From positions 1 through 64,000 of the forward strand of contig DATKVC010000006.1 in NCBI GenBank assembly GCA_035530275.1: a stretch of 64,000 nt of DNA, written 5' to 3'. Below are positions 26,057-35,594 of this stretch, in pieces. Source of the DNA: CAIJMU01 sp035530275 (GTDB lineage Bacteria; Spirochaetota; Spirochaetia; Treponematales; Rectinemataceae). The position numbers were made by a program, and so were the translations under genes. The first letter of the stretch is position 1. Every line of letters begins with the position of its first letter. The notes beneath the pieces are model-generated. The model was not told the DNA's origin and made no database searches. It saw only the letters and a list, made by a program, of their open reading frames with translations.

Positions 26057-26824
26057 TCACTTCCGGCCCAGCACGATGTGCCGAAGCGCCTCATCGAGGG
26101 CGGTGCCGTCGGGTCGGCCGCCATCTGACATTGTACCAGCGGCCTCCTCGAAATGACGGATCTCGCCTTCTATAAATTCACCGATCACCGGAACGGCCGG
26201 CTCGAACCCGAACTCGAAGCCGGACCGCTTACGCAAGAGTAGGTCACGAATTGCCATTTCGAGCATCGGTGTCAGTTTCGCGTCGTCCAGCAGGTCCTCG
26301 AAGGGGAGAGGCGGGCTTTCCCCATGGGCCTCGATCCATCGACAGGCGAGGAGGGGACGAAGAACGTAGAAGTACTTTTTAATCTTCACTTGATCGCCCT
26401 GCAGGTACTCTCTGAAGTTGCCCCGCGCCATGTGGAGGTAGTGATAGACTGCCTTGATGGGCGAGAACCAGTCCCGCGAAGCTTCTTCAATTACATTGAA
26501 TTCCTTCTCCAGCTTCCTGTAAACGATCGGCGACCGCAGCCATTCAAAAAGCATGGGATTGGACTTCGACATGAGCTGGAGAGTCTTTCGCAGGTCCCAT
26601 CCTGAAAAATCGAGAAGGTCGACGACGGGGTACTCGATCACGTCGCGGCCAGGCTGTACCGAGAGATACCAAGGGAGTTCGTGGACGTAAATAAAGCGGA
26701 CATCCCAATCGCTGTCCGTGGATTCGAAGCCCCACGCGCGAGATCCGGATTCCACCGCATAGAGGATACGCACGCTATGTTCCGCCTCAATGGCGGAGAG
26801 GCGGGAAAGAATTTCGGTTTTCAC
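26057..26824 (-). CDS. YcgL/RlaP-type predicted nucleotidyltransferase
   Basis: About 255 residues with a polymerase-beta-type active site (VESGSRAWGFESTDSDWDVRFIY: G-S then D-x-D). The long helical C-terminal part has FSGWDLRKTLQL and SNPMLFEWLRSP, as in the YcgL/RlaP family linked to RNA repair. GTG at 26824 is preferred over an upstream TTG at 26884, because the conserved region starts there. It lies downstream of the MFS gene, same strand. The substrate is unknown. Confidence 0.8.
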   Translation of the reverse strand: MKTEILSRLSAIEAEHSVRILYAVESGSRAWGFESTDSDWDVRFIYVHELPWYLSVQPGRDVIEYPVVDLLDFSGWDLRKTLQLMSKSNPMLFEWLRSPIVYRKLEKEFNVIEEASRDWFSPIKAVYHYLHMARGNFREYLQGDQVKIKKYFYVLRPLLACRWIEAHGESPPLPFEDLLDDAKLTPMLEMAIRDLLLRKRSGFEFGFEPAVPVIGEFIEGEIRHFEEAAGTMSDGGRPDGTALDEALRHIVLGRK

Positions 26825-26902
26825 GGGCTGAGCCTTGTCTGGATTGCGGTGCCTGTCAATGCTCGGCGGCTTCGGGCTCCACAAGACTCATCAGAAACGG
26901 GA

Positions 26903-28132
26903 TCAGCTCCCTTTAGCGGCCCACGCCCTCTCGATCCCCGTTGCCATGAGGGCGCGCGAGCGAAGGCGTAGAAGGCCCGAGAGAAGCATCAAGGCGCCCG
27001 TGGCGAGGAGGAGCCATTCTATCTTGATCAAGTCGCCGAGGGGGCCGAAGGCGAGCATCGCCAAGGGCATCACCGAGGTCTGGATCATGGCCAGAACGCT
27101 GTAGACGCGGCCCAGGTAATCTGACTCCACATGCTCTTGGATCATCACCGCGAAGGGCGTGTTGAAATAGGGCATAGCGACGCCGAAGAGGCCCATCACT
27201 CCGAGATAGAGCCAGAAGGGAGGGGCGAGGCCGAGTAAGAACGCGCAGACTGCCATCGCCAGATTCGACGCGATGACGGTGGCCATCCTGTTCCTGAGCC
27301 CTCCCTTCAAGGCGAGCAGGCCTCCTCCTATGGTCATGCCGAGTGAGAAGGCCACCTCGATCCCCGTCAATCTCCAGACCTCGGGCCCGTAAGTCCGCGC
27401 GGCTTGGAGGGGGGTGAGAAAGGCGGAAGGCGTGATCAGGAAGAAGAGAATGGCGGTGTAGGAGAAGAGGCCCACGAGGTAGCGATGTCCGCGAACATAG
27501 GAAAAGCCTAGGCCCATGTCTTCGAAGTAGCCGGTGGATGCCGGCTCTGTCGCCTTGGCGTGCGGCGGGATCTTCAAGAAAACCAGCAAGACAGTGATCG
27601 CTATCGCCGCGGTGCCGACGTCGATGAAGAAGATGAAATGAAGGGGAAGGAAGGAAAGCAGGACTCCTGCCACCATCGGGGACAGGAGCATCAGGGTCGA
27701 CTGGATCGAGCCGTTGAGCGCGTTGATCCTAACTAAAGACTCCGTCGGGACAATCTGGGGCAAGATCGCGCCGACGGCCGGCCCGTGAAAGGCCTGTCCC
27801 GCGGCCCTGATGGCCGAGGCGACGAGGAGGAGCCAGATCGCCTCGTTGCCCGCGCGGTAGACTAAGGCGAGTGCCAGGGTCACGAGGGCGATGGCGGCGT
27901 CGGCGAGAACGATGACCATCCTCCGATCGTGGCGGTCCGCGACGACGCCCGCGAAGGGAGAGAGGAAGAGCAAGGGAAGGAAGCCGAAGAGGATCATCGC
28001 CGTCATCATGAGGCCCGACTTCGTGGCCAGGGTGATGTGCCATACGATGGCGTACTGGACGAGGGAGGAACCGAAGAGGGAGATCGTCTGGCTCGAAAGG
28101 AAGATGGCTATGTCCCGTTTCCAATTGCGCAT
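26903..28132 (-). CDS. MFS transporter, DHA3-like
   Basis: A 409-residue carrier with 12 predicted TM segments. The A-loop between TM2 and TM3 reads GVVADRHDRRMVI (family G-x-x-x-D-R-x-x-R-R). The overall pattern fits the DHA3 (macrolide-efflux MefA-like) branch, which exports drugs or siderophores by proton antiport; the actual substrate is unknown. It starts 220 bp from the next minus-strand gene, in a region where I see only an AT-rich tract. Confidence 0.88.
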   Translation of the reverse strand: MRNWKRDIAIFLSSQTISLFGSSLVQYAIVWHITLATKSGLMMTAMILFGFLPLLFLSPFAGVVADRHDRRMVIVLADAAIALVTLALALVYRAGNEAIWLLLVASAIRAAGQAFHGPAVGAILPQIVPTESLVRINALNGSIQSTLMLLSPMVAGVLLSFLPLHFIFFIDVGTAAIAITVLLVFLKIPPHAKATEPASTGYFEDMGLGFSYVRGHRYLVGLFSYTAILFFLITPSAFLTPLQAARTYGPEVWRLTGIEVAFSLGMTIGGGLLALKGGLRNRMATVIASNLAMAVCAFLLGLAPPFWLYLGVMGLFGVAMPYFNTPFAVMIQEHVESDYLGRVYSVLAMIQTSVMPLAMLAFGPLGDLIKIEWLLLATGALMLLSGLLRLRSRALMATGIERAWAAKGS

Positions 28133-28353
28133 CGATGGGCTCCGCTGATGGAAGAAGTATGGTCGGCGCTGGCTTGATAAAAGGGATCGCTATATTTTTA
28201 TTATCATCCTGATTATCGGGGCTTTCCAGGGCAAAATGGTCTCTTTGCGATCCTCGGCCAAAGGGACATTACGAAGCCCCTGGACCGGTATCCGGCAAAA
28301 TTCGGTATTGGGCTTTGATATACTTTTGTTTTGTCATCCCGCTTTCTAACAAC

Positions 28354-28971
28354 CTATTGTTGGCTTAATTTATCTTTCCAATGCGGACCATATTCCATTT
28401 CTTCGACGACAACCGCTTTCGCCGCGGGACCGAGTAGTCTCTCTACGACATGGAGAGACATATCTATCCCTGCGGAAATGCCACCTGAAGTCACGATCCC
28501 TTCCGAGGATTCGACAAATCGCCTATCGCGAACGATCTCCGTCGACGGCGAAAGTTCTGCGAGGTGAGCGAAAGCATCATGATGAGTCGTGGCTTGTTTG
28601 GCATGTAGAAGCCCCGCCTTCGCGAGAAGAAGAGCGCCCGTGCATACAGAGAGAAGGAGCTCCACAGTCTTTGCCTTTTCGGTTATCCAATTGATGAGTC
28701 CGGTATCCTTTAGGAGCGGCCTCACGCCAAAGCCGCCGGGGATGATCAATATGTCGGGCTCAGGGCATGCATCAAAAGAATATCGGGGTGTAATGAGGAG
28801 GCGACCACGCGCGACAACTGGCGCGGTTGACTTCGCAACTTCGTAGACATAGAACGGTGAAGGGCTAATCAACTCTCCGGCGACGGTGAAGACTTCGTGA
28901 GGTCCGGCAAAATCGAGCAGCTCGATATCATCAAAGATCAAAATTGCGACGTTTCTCGGTTTGACGATCAT
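28354..28971 (-). CDS. DJ-1/PfpI-family glutamine-amidotransferase-like protein
   Basis: A 205-residue class I GATase-like fold. The nucleophile elbow is SVCTGALLLAKAG with Cys at about 110, an upstream Glu near residue 17 (DDIELLDFAGP) and a following His pair (THHDAF). The ELLDFAGPHEVF start is typical of the subgroup also found fused to AraC-type regulators, but no HTH is attached here. Members include isonitrile hydratases, glyoxalases and chaperones; the activity is not determined. Confidence 0.85.
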   Translation of the reverse strand: MIVKPRNVAILIFDDIELLDFAGPHEVFTVAGELISPSPFYVYEVAKSTAPVVARGRLLITPRYSFDACPEPDILIIPGGFGVRPLLKDTGLINWITEKAKTVELLLSVCTGALLLAKAGLLHAKQATTHHDAFAHLAELSPSTEIVRDRRFVESSEGIVTSGGISAGIDMSLHVVERLLGPAAKAVVVEEMEYGPHWKDKLSQQ

Positions 28972-29097
28972 AGTTAGCTCCAGGGTAGATCATAGCATCG
29001 GGTTTCGCTCTTCGCAAGGAATCGACCAATCAAAATCTGGCGACATTGCGTTTCGGCCTCAGCTTCATTACGATAATGGGCAAAGGTAGGTCACGTC

Positions 29098-29586
29098 ATG
29101 ATTGCTTCCGGATTTCAGCACGAATATGTCTTATGGCTCATGGTCATGGTATACGGTCTTCACATCCTCGAAGAGTTCACCTTGGATTGGAAGTCCTGGA
29201 GCCACGACACCCTAGGCTTCAATCTGGAATGGTCGAATTTCTATGTCACCAACGCGATCGTCATAGTGCTTGGCATCTCATCCGCCATGATCGGATGGAA
29301 GCTGCCTGCCGTCAGCCTGATGTTCCCCGCGGTGGCCATCGTCAACGCCATTTTCTTGCATATCATTCCCACGATCAAAGCCAGAAGGTATTCGCCAGGG
29401 CTGGTCACCGCCGTAATCGGATTCCTTCCCGTCGGCACGTTGTGTTATCTGTTCGAACTCAAAGATAATGGGACTAATTATGGCGTAATGGGAATCAGCC
29501 TCATCGGAGGCGCGCTGCTCATGGCCTATCCTGTCGTCATGATAAGAATCGCGGAAAGAAGAAATGACAAGAAGAGGACGGAATAG
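29098..29586 (+). CDS. HXXEE domain membrane protein
   Basis: A 162-residue membrane protein with four to five hydrophobic helices. The family motif H-x-x-E-E is at residues 22-26 (HILEEF), and a later YVTN and a GTLCYLFELKDN segment are also typical. The paired acidic residues and His in the membrane suggest a metal centre, as in other membrane di-metal hydrolases or hydroxylases, but this is unproven. AAAGGTAGGT precedes the ATG. Divergent from the DJ-1 gene. Confidence 0.75.
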   Translation: MIASGFQHEYVLWLMVMVYGLHILEEFTLDWKSWSHDTLGFNLEWSNFYVTNAIVIVLGISSAMIGWKLPAVSLMFPAVAIVNAIFLHIIPTIKARRYSPGLVTAVIGFLPVGTLCYLFELKDNGTNYGVMGISLIGGALLMAYPVVMIRIAERRNDKKRTE

Positions 29587-29708
29587 CGGCAAGGCAACAT
29601 AGAGTCGCTCGCCGGCCGATTCAGGAGCCCCTCGATCGCCGCCTCACCTCTTCCCTTCCCCACCCGGGAATGACTACCTTCGGAATAGTGCTCTCAGAAG
29701 GAGGTTCC

Positions 29709-30143
29709 ATGCGGGGATTCGAAGCTAAGACTAGCGTCGTGATCAAGGCGGAAGCGGAGCGGGTCTGGCGGGCCCTCACAGACCCGGCACTCATCAAGCT
29801 CTACCTGTTCGGCACCGATGTGGATTGCGACTGGAAGGTCGGAAGCCCGATCACCTATCGCGGCACCTGGGAAGGCCAAACCTACGAGGATAAGGGAAAG
29901 ATCGTCGAGTTCGTCCCCCGAAGGCGCCTGGTTTCGACCTATTGGAGTTCGATGTCAGGGAAGGCAGACTTGCCCGAAAACTACAGCCTCGTTTCCTACA
30001 CGCTGGAGGATACGGCAGGCGCGACCCTCCTCGAACTCGCTCAGGATAACAACGACAGCGAGGAATCGGCCGCCCACTCAACGGCCAATTGGGAGATGGT
30101 CCTCCGGGGAATGAAGGAGCTCCTGGAAGGCGGAAAAATCTGA
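29709..30143 (+). CDS. SRPBCC/AHSA1-family protein
   Basis: A 144-residue START-like (AHSA1) domain: KTSVVIKAEAERVWRALTDPALIKLYLFG, then GSPITYRGTWEG and the closing helix HSTANWEMVLRGMKELLEGG. Such proteins bind hydrophobic ligands or Hsp90-like partners. The ATG at 29709 follows AGAAGGAGG; an earlier in-frame ATG lacks this. Confidence 0.87.
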   Translation: MRGFEAKTSVVIKAEAERVWRALTDPALIKLYLFGTDVDCDWKVGSPITYRGTWEGQTYEDKGKIVEFVPRRRLVSTYWSSMSGKADLPENYSLVSYTLEDTAGATLLELAQDNNDSEESAAHSTANWEMVLRGMKELLEGGKI

Positions 30144-30541
30144 GCCCGCTGAGCGGGCGCCCCCGCTCTATCCGCGATGTGACGGCGGCAGTCCGGCGCA
30201 AGGTCTTGATTCCCGACACGGAGGGGAGGCATATCTCGTGGTTATAAAACTACATGGTGCCGCTGAAGATGCGTATCCAAAAAGAGGCAGGAATCGTCAT
30301 TGGGCAAAAATTGAAGATAGCAATTGAAATAATATAGAAGAGGCGATGCCAGGCGATAGCCGTCTGAAGGCCGACTACGAATCCGAATATCGAAATATCA
30401 GCCCGACGGGGCAACACTGCTCATCATGACCACCAAGATCGGGAATCAAGCGTCGCCCGGAATGAGAATTATCTGAAGTTCTCCGTTGTTGCTCCAATGA
30501 AATGTCAAGCATCTAACAGGGTCATTGTGAATCAATGAATA
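30144..30541. other. Intergenic stretch, nothing recognised
   Basis: About 400 bp between the AHSA1 gene and the terminator at 30542. Lower GC than the genes around it. No open frame with a plausible start, and no clear hairpin or repeat. Confidence 0.5.
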
Positions 30542-30575
30542 GGACTGCCTGATTTCTCGAGGCAGTCCCGCTTTT
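30542..30575 (+). terminator. Stem-loop terminator between AHSA1 gene and permease gene
   Basis: GGACTGCCT/AGGCAGTCC (9-bp perfect stem, 9-base loop) followed by CGCTTTTT on the plus strand. It suits plus-strand transcripts coming from 29.1-30.1 kb and may also stop the convergent permease transcript, which ends 21 bp away. Confidence 0.7.
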
Positions 30576-30595
30576 TCACAGTCCGTATCCCTTGC

Positions 30596-31657
30596 CTAAA
30601 AGGCTCCGGCGGCTACAAGGAAGTCGAATAGATAACCCGCCAGGATGGCCCCCAGCCAGAGCACGGCGACGACAAGTCCGACCACCTTCCATCGCACGAT
30701 CGTCAATGCCCCCGTAATCGCTCCTATCGAAGTGCCCGAACCCGCGACCAGGAAGGCGATGACCGCTCCATGGCTCATCCCGGAATCCAGGAAGGCCCGG
30801 ATGAGGGGGAGGGAGGCTTCCGAACTCACGTAGAGGGGCAGGCCGATCGTCGCCGCGAGGGGGACGCTGTAGGCATGGCCCTGGCCGAAGAGTGTCGATA
30901 TGAGGGAGGCGGGAATAAGGCCGTTCAGTAGATAGCCGACGAAGGCAAAGCCCACGAACATCGGAAGGAGCTTCTGTCCCACTCCGAGGACAGCACCGAG
31001 GAATTCTTTTGTCCTCTCGAGCGAGGATGGGGTCGGTGAGGCAATGCCGGCGGCCTCCGCGCAATCGCAAAGCGCAGCCGACGAGGTGGCGAGGAGGGGC
31101 GCGGGGGAAGGCTGGACCATCCGATAGACCCGAGGCTTGTCTCCTTCGGGCCTGGGGCAAGAGCAGCTAGATTCCGAAGCCGGCCCCGATTGCGGATAGC
31201 CGGCAAATCGCGTCTGTCCGGCAAGGAGCCCTCGTTTCTCGAGAAAGGCTGCGATGCCACCTCCCGCGAGGCCGAGGATGATCGACACCGCGAAGTAGAA
31301 GATCGCGAAGGGCCAGCCGAAGAGACCGGCGCTATAGAAGAGTTCCTCCGGCGAGGACATCGGTGACGCGACCATGAAGGCGACTATTGGGGCTAGCGGC
31401 ATGGTGCTCGCGATCATGCCGAGGACCACGGCCGTCGTGCCGCAGGAGCAGAAGGGGGTGGCCACGGCGGCTCCCGTAGCGGCCAAGACGCTTGCGCCCT
31501 TCCAGCGCCGCAGGAAGCCGGCCACCTTGTCCGTATCGATAAAGGCTTTCAGCGCGGCGGCGATCAGGATGCTCGCCAGGAGATAGGGCCAGTTGTGGGC
31601 GATGGATACCAGGGTTTCGGCGAATGCGTTGCGAAACAGTGCGAGAGCAGGATTCAT
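30596..31657 (-). CDS. UPF0718/ArsP-type permease
   Basis: A 353-residue membrane protein with about eight TM segments. The family's signature AVATPFCSCGTTAVV (Cys-Ser-Cys in a membrane re-entrant) is in the first half, and a second related segment near VAGSGTSIGAITGAL in the other half. A Cys-rich cytoplasmic loop (ESSCSCP, CDCAE) separates the halves. ArsP members export organoarsenicals, so thiol-reactive metalloid export is plausible. The ATG at 31657 follows GGAGGACGG. The sigZ-like gene lies upstream on the same strand. Confidence 0.83.
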   Translation of the reverse strand: MNPALALFRNAFAETLVSIAHNWPYLLASILIAAALKAFIDTDKVAGFLRRWKGASVLAATGAAVATPFCSCGTTAVVLGMIASTMPLAPIVAFMVASPMSSPEELFYSAGLFGWPFAIFYFAVSIILGLAGGGIAAFLEKRGLLAGQTRFAGYPQSGPASESSCSCPRPEGDKPRVYRMVQPSPAPLLATSSAALCDCAEAAGIASPTPSSLERTKEFLGAVLGVGQKLLPMFVGFAFVGYLLNGLIPASLISTLFGQGHAYSVPLAATIGLPLYVSSEASLPLIRAFLDSGMSHGAVIAFLVAGSGTSIGAITGALTIVRWKVVGLVVAVLWLGAILAGYLFDFLVAAGAF

Positions 31658-31742
31658 GTCCGTCCTCCAAAAGTTGATTTCGTCTATGCAGACGGAGGAG
31701 GAGGACGAAGGATGCAGAAAAAATGCCGACTGCCGGGCGGAA

Positions 31743-32324
31743 CTAGGTGGCGGCCGCCTTGCGGAGCAGATCGCACTGTCCGCAGCGCTCTCCGTAGTCG
31801 ATGATGCCGCCGAGGCGGTCGAGTTCAAAATGACAACACTCGAGGAGGAGATCCTTGAGCCTTTCCCTCGCCCGCTGGACGCGGGACTTGGCGGCGGGGA
31901 GGGAGATGCCGAGACGGGCAGCCAGCTCCGCCCTGGAAAGCCCCTCATATTCCGATAATAGCAGAGCCTCACGGTAGGGCTCGGGAAGCTTTCCGATCAT
32001 CTCCTTGAGAGAGAAGGCGAGGCTGGCGAGAGAATCCTCGTCGACATCGGGGCTTGCATAGGAGGATTCGGCGAGGTCCCGGTATCCCTCGCTCGGACGA
32101 CTGGCCCGATAGTGGTCGACGATGAGATTGCGCGTCACCCTATAAATCCATCTCTCCATGAGCTCCCATTCGTGAAAGCAGCACAGGCCGGTATGAACGC
32201 GGATGAATACCTCCTGAAGAAGGTCCTCAGCCTCCTCCCGGGATTCGACCTTGCCCCGAATGAAGGAAAAGATACGGTCACTGTATTTATCCCAGAGGGC
32301 GGAAAACTCATTGTCTGCGATCAT
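31743..32324 (-). CDS. sigZ: RNA polymerase ECF sigma factor, SigZ-like
   Basis: A 193-residue ECF sigma factor: region 2 (IFSFIRGKVESREEAEDLLQEVF, then WIYRVTRNLIVDHYR) and region 4 (LPEPYREALLLSEYEGLSRAELAARLGISLPAAKSRVQRARERL). The C-terminal tail ending CCHFELDRLGGIIDYGERCGQC carries clustered cysteines, typical of SigZ, and may sense metal or redox state. It lies directly upstream of the UPF0718 permease, a probable target or partner. No anti-sigma gene is adjacent. Confidence 0.85.
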   Translation of the reverse strand: MIADNEFSALWDKYSDRIFSFIRGKVESREEAEDLLQEVFIRVHTGLCCFHEWELMERWIYRVTRNLIVDHYRASRPSEGYRDLAESSYASPDVDEDSLASLAFSLKEMIGKLPEPYREALLLSEYEGLSRAELAARLGISLPAAKSRVQRARERLKDLLLECCHFELDRLGGIIDYGERCGQCDLLRKAAAT

Positions 32325-32535
32325 GGCCGATCCTCCCTCTCATCATTGTGCGAGCCAATGGGGATTTCCCTAAGCGGCGCCTAGAAGATGCCATACTCGT
32401 GGGAGCTTATCACAATCCGCCTCCTGAACTCTTGGCTCAAATCGCAAGGAGGAAGCGAATGGACAGCCCTTCCGCCCCGTGCTTGAATGATCCCGTCTCG
32501 AAATCGTTCGCAAGCTACCGAGACGGGAGGAATAC

Positions 32536-33243
32536 ATGGACAACGAAAAGTCTCTGGGTCCTTCGTTTCAGCTCCTTTTTCGCATCGGCGCGATCGCCGC
32601 CTTCGCCTTCATGCTCTTCACCCTGGTGCCCTTGGTTCTCATGATCACCCAGCCGCTTCCGCCCTATGGCGGAGGCGCTGCCCTCCTCGATTTCATCGCG
32701 GCCCATCCAATCCTTTATATTACCGAGCTCGTCTGCTTCACCGGGCTCAGCATTCCCGCCATCGTGTTTTTCCTCGCCCTTGGCGTCGCGCTTTGGCCCT
32801 CGGGCAGGGATCTCGCCCTCCTGGGGGCCGTGGTCGGGATAGGCTCGGAAATCGCCGCCCTGGCCTTCGCTTCGAGCCCACCTTCGCTCAATGGAGGGCT
32901 CCTCGGCTTGAGCGCCCAGTATCAGGCAGCGAGCGAGGGGCTCAGGCCTTCGATCGCGTCGGCGGCGGGGGCCCTCCAGGCCTACGCGAACGGCTTCACC
33001 CTGATCGGCGTGCTTACGGCCCTCGGCATCTTCATTCTTTCGATACCAATGCTTAAGAGTGGCTTTCCTCGATGGGTCTCGATTCTCGGCCTCATCACCG
33101 GAGGCTCGGGAATGATCCTCGAGGCAACTCGGGATCTGGTCGGACCCTTCTATGCCCTGTATGGAATTCTCCTTCTCGTCTGGCCGTTGGGCATCGGGCT
33201 CGGGCTCCTTCGCCTGTCCATGTCGGGAGTCGTCAGGGCATAG
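32536..33243 (+). CDS. DUF4386-like integral membrane protein
   Basis: A 235-residue protein with about six TM helices (near 15-40, 60-80, 88-110, 140-165, 175-200, 205-228). The pattern resembles DUF4386-type membrane proteins of unknown function; assignment is moderate. GGGAGGAATAC precedes the ATG. Confidence 0.6.
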   Translation: MDNEKSLGPSFQLLFRIGAIAAFAFMLFTLVPLVLMITQPLPPYGGGAALLDFIAAHPILYITELVCFTGLSIPAIVFFLALGVALWPSGRDLALLGAVVGIGSEIAALAFASSPPSLNGGLLGLSAQYQAASEGLRPSIASAAGALQAYANGFTLIGVLTALGIFILSIPMLKSGFPRWVSILGLITGGSGMILEATRDLVGPFYALYGILLLVWPLGIGLGLLRLSMSGVVRA

Positions 33244-33342
33244 GTCCAGGCCGGCATTTGCGCAGGGAAGGTTTTGCCTCCCTCATTCTCGTCGCTATAT
33301 TCCTGGGTAGACAGGGGCCTGCCCGGCCCAGGAGGAGCGATA

Positions 33343-33924
33343 ATGAGAAAGTTGATCGTCGGCGAATTCATCAGCCTCGATGGAGTCATCCAAGCCCCTG
33401 GCGGCGAAAATGAAGATACCGATGGCGGTTTTACCCAGGGCGCCTGGACCAGACCCTACTGGCACGACGATATCGGAAGCTACTTCGCCGAAACGCTCAA
33501 GGAATGCGATGCCTTCCTTCTCGGGCGAAAGACCTGGACGACCCATGGCCAAGCCTTCAATCCCCTGCCGCCCGGGGACAGCTTCGGCGACATGATGAAT
33601 GACAAGACAAAGTACGTCGTCTCCACAACTCTGGCCTCCACGGAGCTATGGAGGAACTCGAAGGTCATCTCCCGCGACGTGGTGGAGGAGGTCAAACGGA
33701 TAAAGACCCAGGAAGGCAAGAGCATCTACCTCGATGGCAGCAGCGTCCTTGTGCATACACTCTTCGAGGCCGATCTCGTCGACAGTCTCCATCTCCTCCT
33801 TTATCCGGTCATCCTCGGCAAGGGCAAAAAGCTGTTCCCCGAAGGGATGAGGCACAACCTGAGCCTCATCGAACATCGCGCCTTTCCGACCGGCGTCGTG
33901 CTGCTGCGATATGGCCGCGGCTGA
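33343..33924 (+). CDS. Dihydrofolate reductase-family protein (RibD C-terminal-like)
   Basis: A 193-residue member of the RibD_C/DHFR-like fold: KLIVGEFISLDGVIQAPGG start, CDAFLLGRKTW middle, IYLDGSSVLVHTLFEADLVDSLHLLLYPVILGKGKKLF end. These stand-alone proteins are usually called dihydrofolate reductase family but rarely reduce folate. The ATG at 33343 follows AGGAGGAG. Followed 30 bp later by the DUF4256 gene. Confidence 0.86.
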   Translation: MRKLIVGEFISLDGVIQAPGGENEDTDGGFTQGAWTRPYWHDDIGSYFAETLKECDAFLLGRKTWTTHGQAFNPLPPGDSFGDMMNDKTKYVVSTTLASTELWRNSKVISRDVVEEVKRIKTQEGKSIYLDGSSVLVHTLFEADLVDSLHLLLYPVILGKGKKLFPEGMRHNLSLIEHRAFPTGVVLLRYGRG

Positions 33925-33954
33925 GCCCATCCATCGCGAAAGAAGGAGGAGCGA

Positions 33955-34524
33955 ATGCAAAAAAAGGGAACAATGCCGATGAAGAACGAGGTTCCCGAGG
34001 ATTTTATGAATCTCCTCGAGGAACGCTTCACGACAAACAAGGCTCGCCATGCGGGAGTCGAGTGGGGCGAGGTCCGGAAACGATTGGAAGCCAAGCCCGA
34101 GAAACTCCAGTCTCTCTACGAAATGGAAGACTCGGGCGGCGAGCCCGACGTGATCGGTTCCGATTCGAAAACGGGGGAGATCGTCTTTTGCGATTGTTCG
34201 CCCGAGTCGCCTGCGGGTAGGCGCAGTCTCTGCTACGATCGCGTGGCCCTCGATTCCCGAAAGGAGCACAAGCCCCTCACGAGCGCCATGGAGATGGCGG
34301 CCCGGATGGGCGTCGAGATCCTGACGGAAGATCAGTATAGGGAACTCCAAAAGTTCGGGGAATTCGACAAGAAGACCTCAAGCTGGATACTGACCCCGAG
34401 CTCGATACGCGACCTTGGCGGGGCCCTCTTCTGCGATCGTCGCTACGACCAGGTCTTCGTGTACCACAACGGCGCCGATTCCTACTACGCCGTCAGGGGC
34501 TTTCGCGGAAGACTGAAGTTGTGA
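33955..34524 (+). CDS. DUF4256 domain-containing protein
   Basis: A 189-residue protein matching the DUF4256 pattern: LLEERFTTNKARHAGVEW, SLYEMEDSGGEPDVI, CDCSPESPAGRRSLCYDR, and a C-terminal FCDRRYDQVFVYHNGADSYYAVRGFRG. Function unknown. Likely in one operon with the DHFR-like gene upstream. Confidence 0.82.
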   Translation: MQKKGTMPMKNEVPEDFMNLLEERFTTNKARHAGVEWGEVRKRLEAKPEKLQSLYEMEDSGGEPDVIGSDSKTGEIVFCDCSPESPAGRRSLCYDRVALDSRKEHKPLTSAMEMAARMGVEILTEDQYRELQKFGEFDKKTSSWILTPSSIRDLGGALFCDRRYDQVFVYHNGADSYYAVRGFRGRLKL

Positions 34525-34633
34525 TGCCGTGTCGAGCTGCGGAGCCGCGGGGAATGCAATGGCCTGGCATCCTTGGCGGGCTCCTGCCAAGGATGTAGAC
34601 TGGGCGGAGAGTCTGCGCGATTCCGGAGGAAGA

Positions 34634-35524
34634 GTGAAGCATACGGAACATATATTTCATGGTGATTCGAGAAAAGCCGAAAGCAGAACCCGCATAGTGA
34701 TGTTCCTTACCGGAGCGATGATGGTATTGGAAATCATTGCCGGAACGGTTTTCAAATCCATGGCGCTATTGGCCGATGGCTGGCACATGAGCACCCATAT
34801 GACGGCCTTCTTGATTGCGGTCATCGCCTACAGGGTAGCCGAGAAGAATCGGACAAATCCAAGGTTCTCGTTCGGCACCGGCAAAATAGGCGTACTGGGC
34901 GGGTACAGCAGTTCGATATTGCTGATAGTTGTTGCCATAGTCATGATCTATGAATCGGTGCTTCGGTTTCTGCATCCGGCAATCATAGAATTCGGCCAAG
35001 CCCTCGTCATTGCGGTCGTAGGCCTCGCCGTAAACCTCATTTCAGCCCTCATACTCAAGGACGGTGAAGTCGAACACGGCCACGCGCATGGGCATGCCCA
35101 CCAGCATGACAAGAACCTGAAAGCCGCATACGTGCATGTAATAGCGGATGCCTTTACGTCGGTTACCGCCATTTTCGCGCTGGTGGTAGGCCTGCTATTC
35201 GGCGTCGGTTGGATAGACTCGCTGATGGGCATTCTAGGAAGCATCGTGATACTTGCCTGGGCCTTCGGAATCATCAGAGATACCGTGGTGATATTGACAG
35301 ACTATCTCCCCAAGGGCAGCGATCTCGACGCGGTCATACGAGCCGCGATCGAGACCTTGCCTCAGACAAAGATCCACGATCTCCATATCTGGCAAATAAG
35401 TTCCGGCAAATATGCGGCAATTATCGCCATAGAATCAGCGAAACCCTTGCCCGTCGATGAATATTACAAATTGGTCAATATGCATGAAGAATTGGTGCAC
35501 GTCTCCATCCAGGTCGGCGGATAA
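34634..35524 (+). CDS. dmeF: CDF-family divalent cation exporter, DmeF-type
   Basis: A 296-residue cation diffusion facilitator. TM2 carries LLADGWHMSTH (the metal site with D-x-x-H replacing the usual H-x-x-x-D arrangement in this branch), FSFGTGKIGVLGGY follows, a histidine-rich loop (EHGHAHGHAHQHDKN) separates TM4 and TM5, and TM5 repeats the site as HVIADAFTS. DmeF-type members export Co2+/Ni2+. GTG at 34634 follows GGAGGAAGA and begins the family's HTEHIFHGD N-terminus. Confidence 0.85.
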   Translation: MKHTEHIFHGDSRKAESRTRIVMFLTGAMMVLEIIAGTVFKSMALLADGWHMSTHMTAFLIAVIAYRVAEKNRTNPRFSFGTGKIGVLGGYSSSILLIVVAIVMIYESVLRFLHPAIIEFGQALVIAVVGLAVNLISALILKDGEVEHGHAHGHAHQHDKNLKAAYVHVIADAFTSVTAIFALVVGLLFGVGWIDSLMGILGSIVILAWAFGIIRDTVVILTDYLPKGSDLDAVIRAAIETLPQTKIHDLHIWQISSGKYAAIIAIESAKPLPVDEYYKLVNMHEELVHVSIQVGG

Positions 35525-35594
35525 GGTCTTCTCCTATCGCTGAAGGATTCCCGGGTCCTGTTCGCGAGTCTTCATCACGCTCCAGGTCTCCGCT

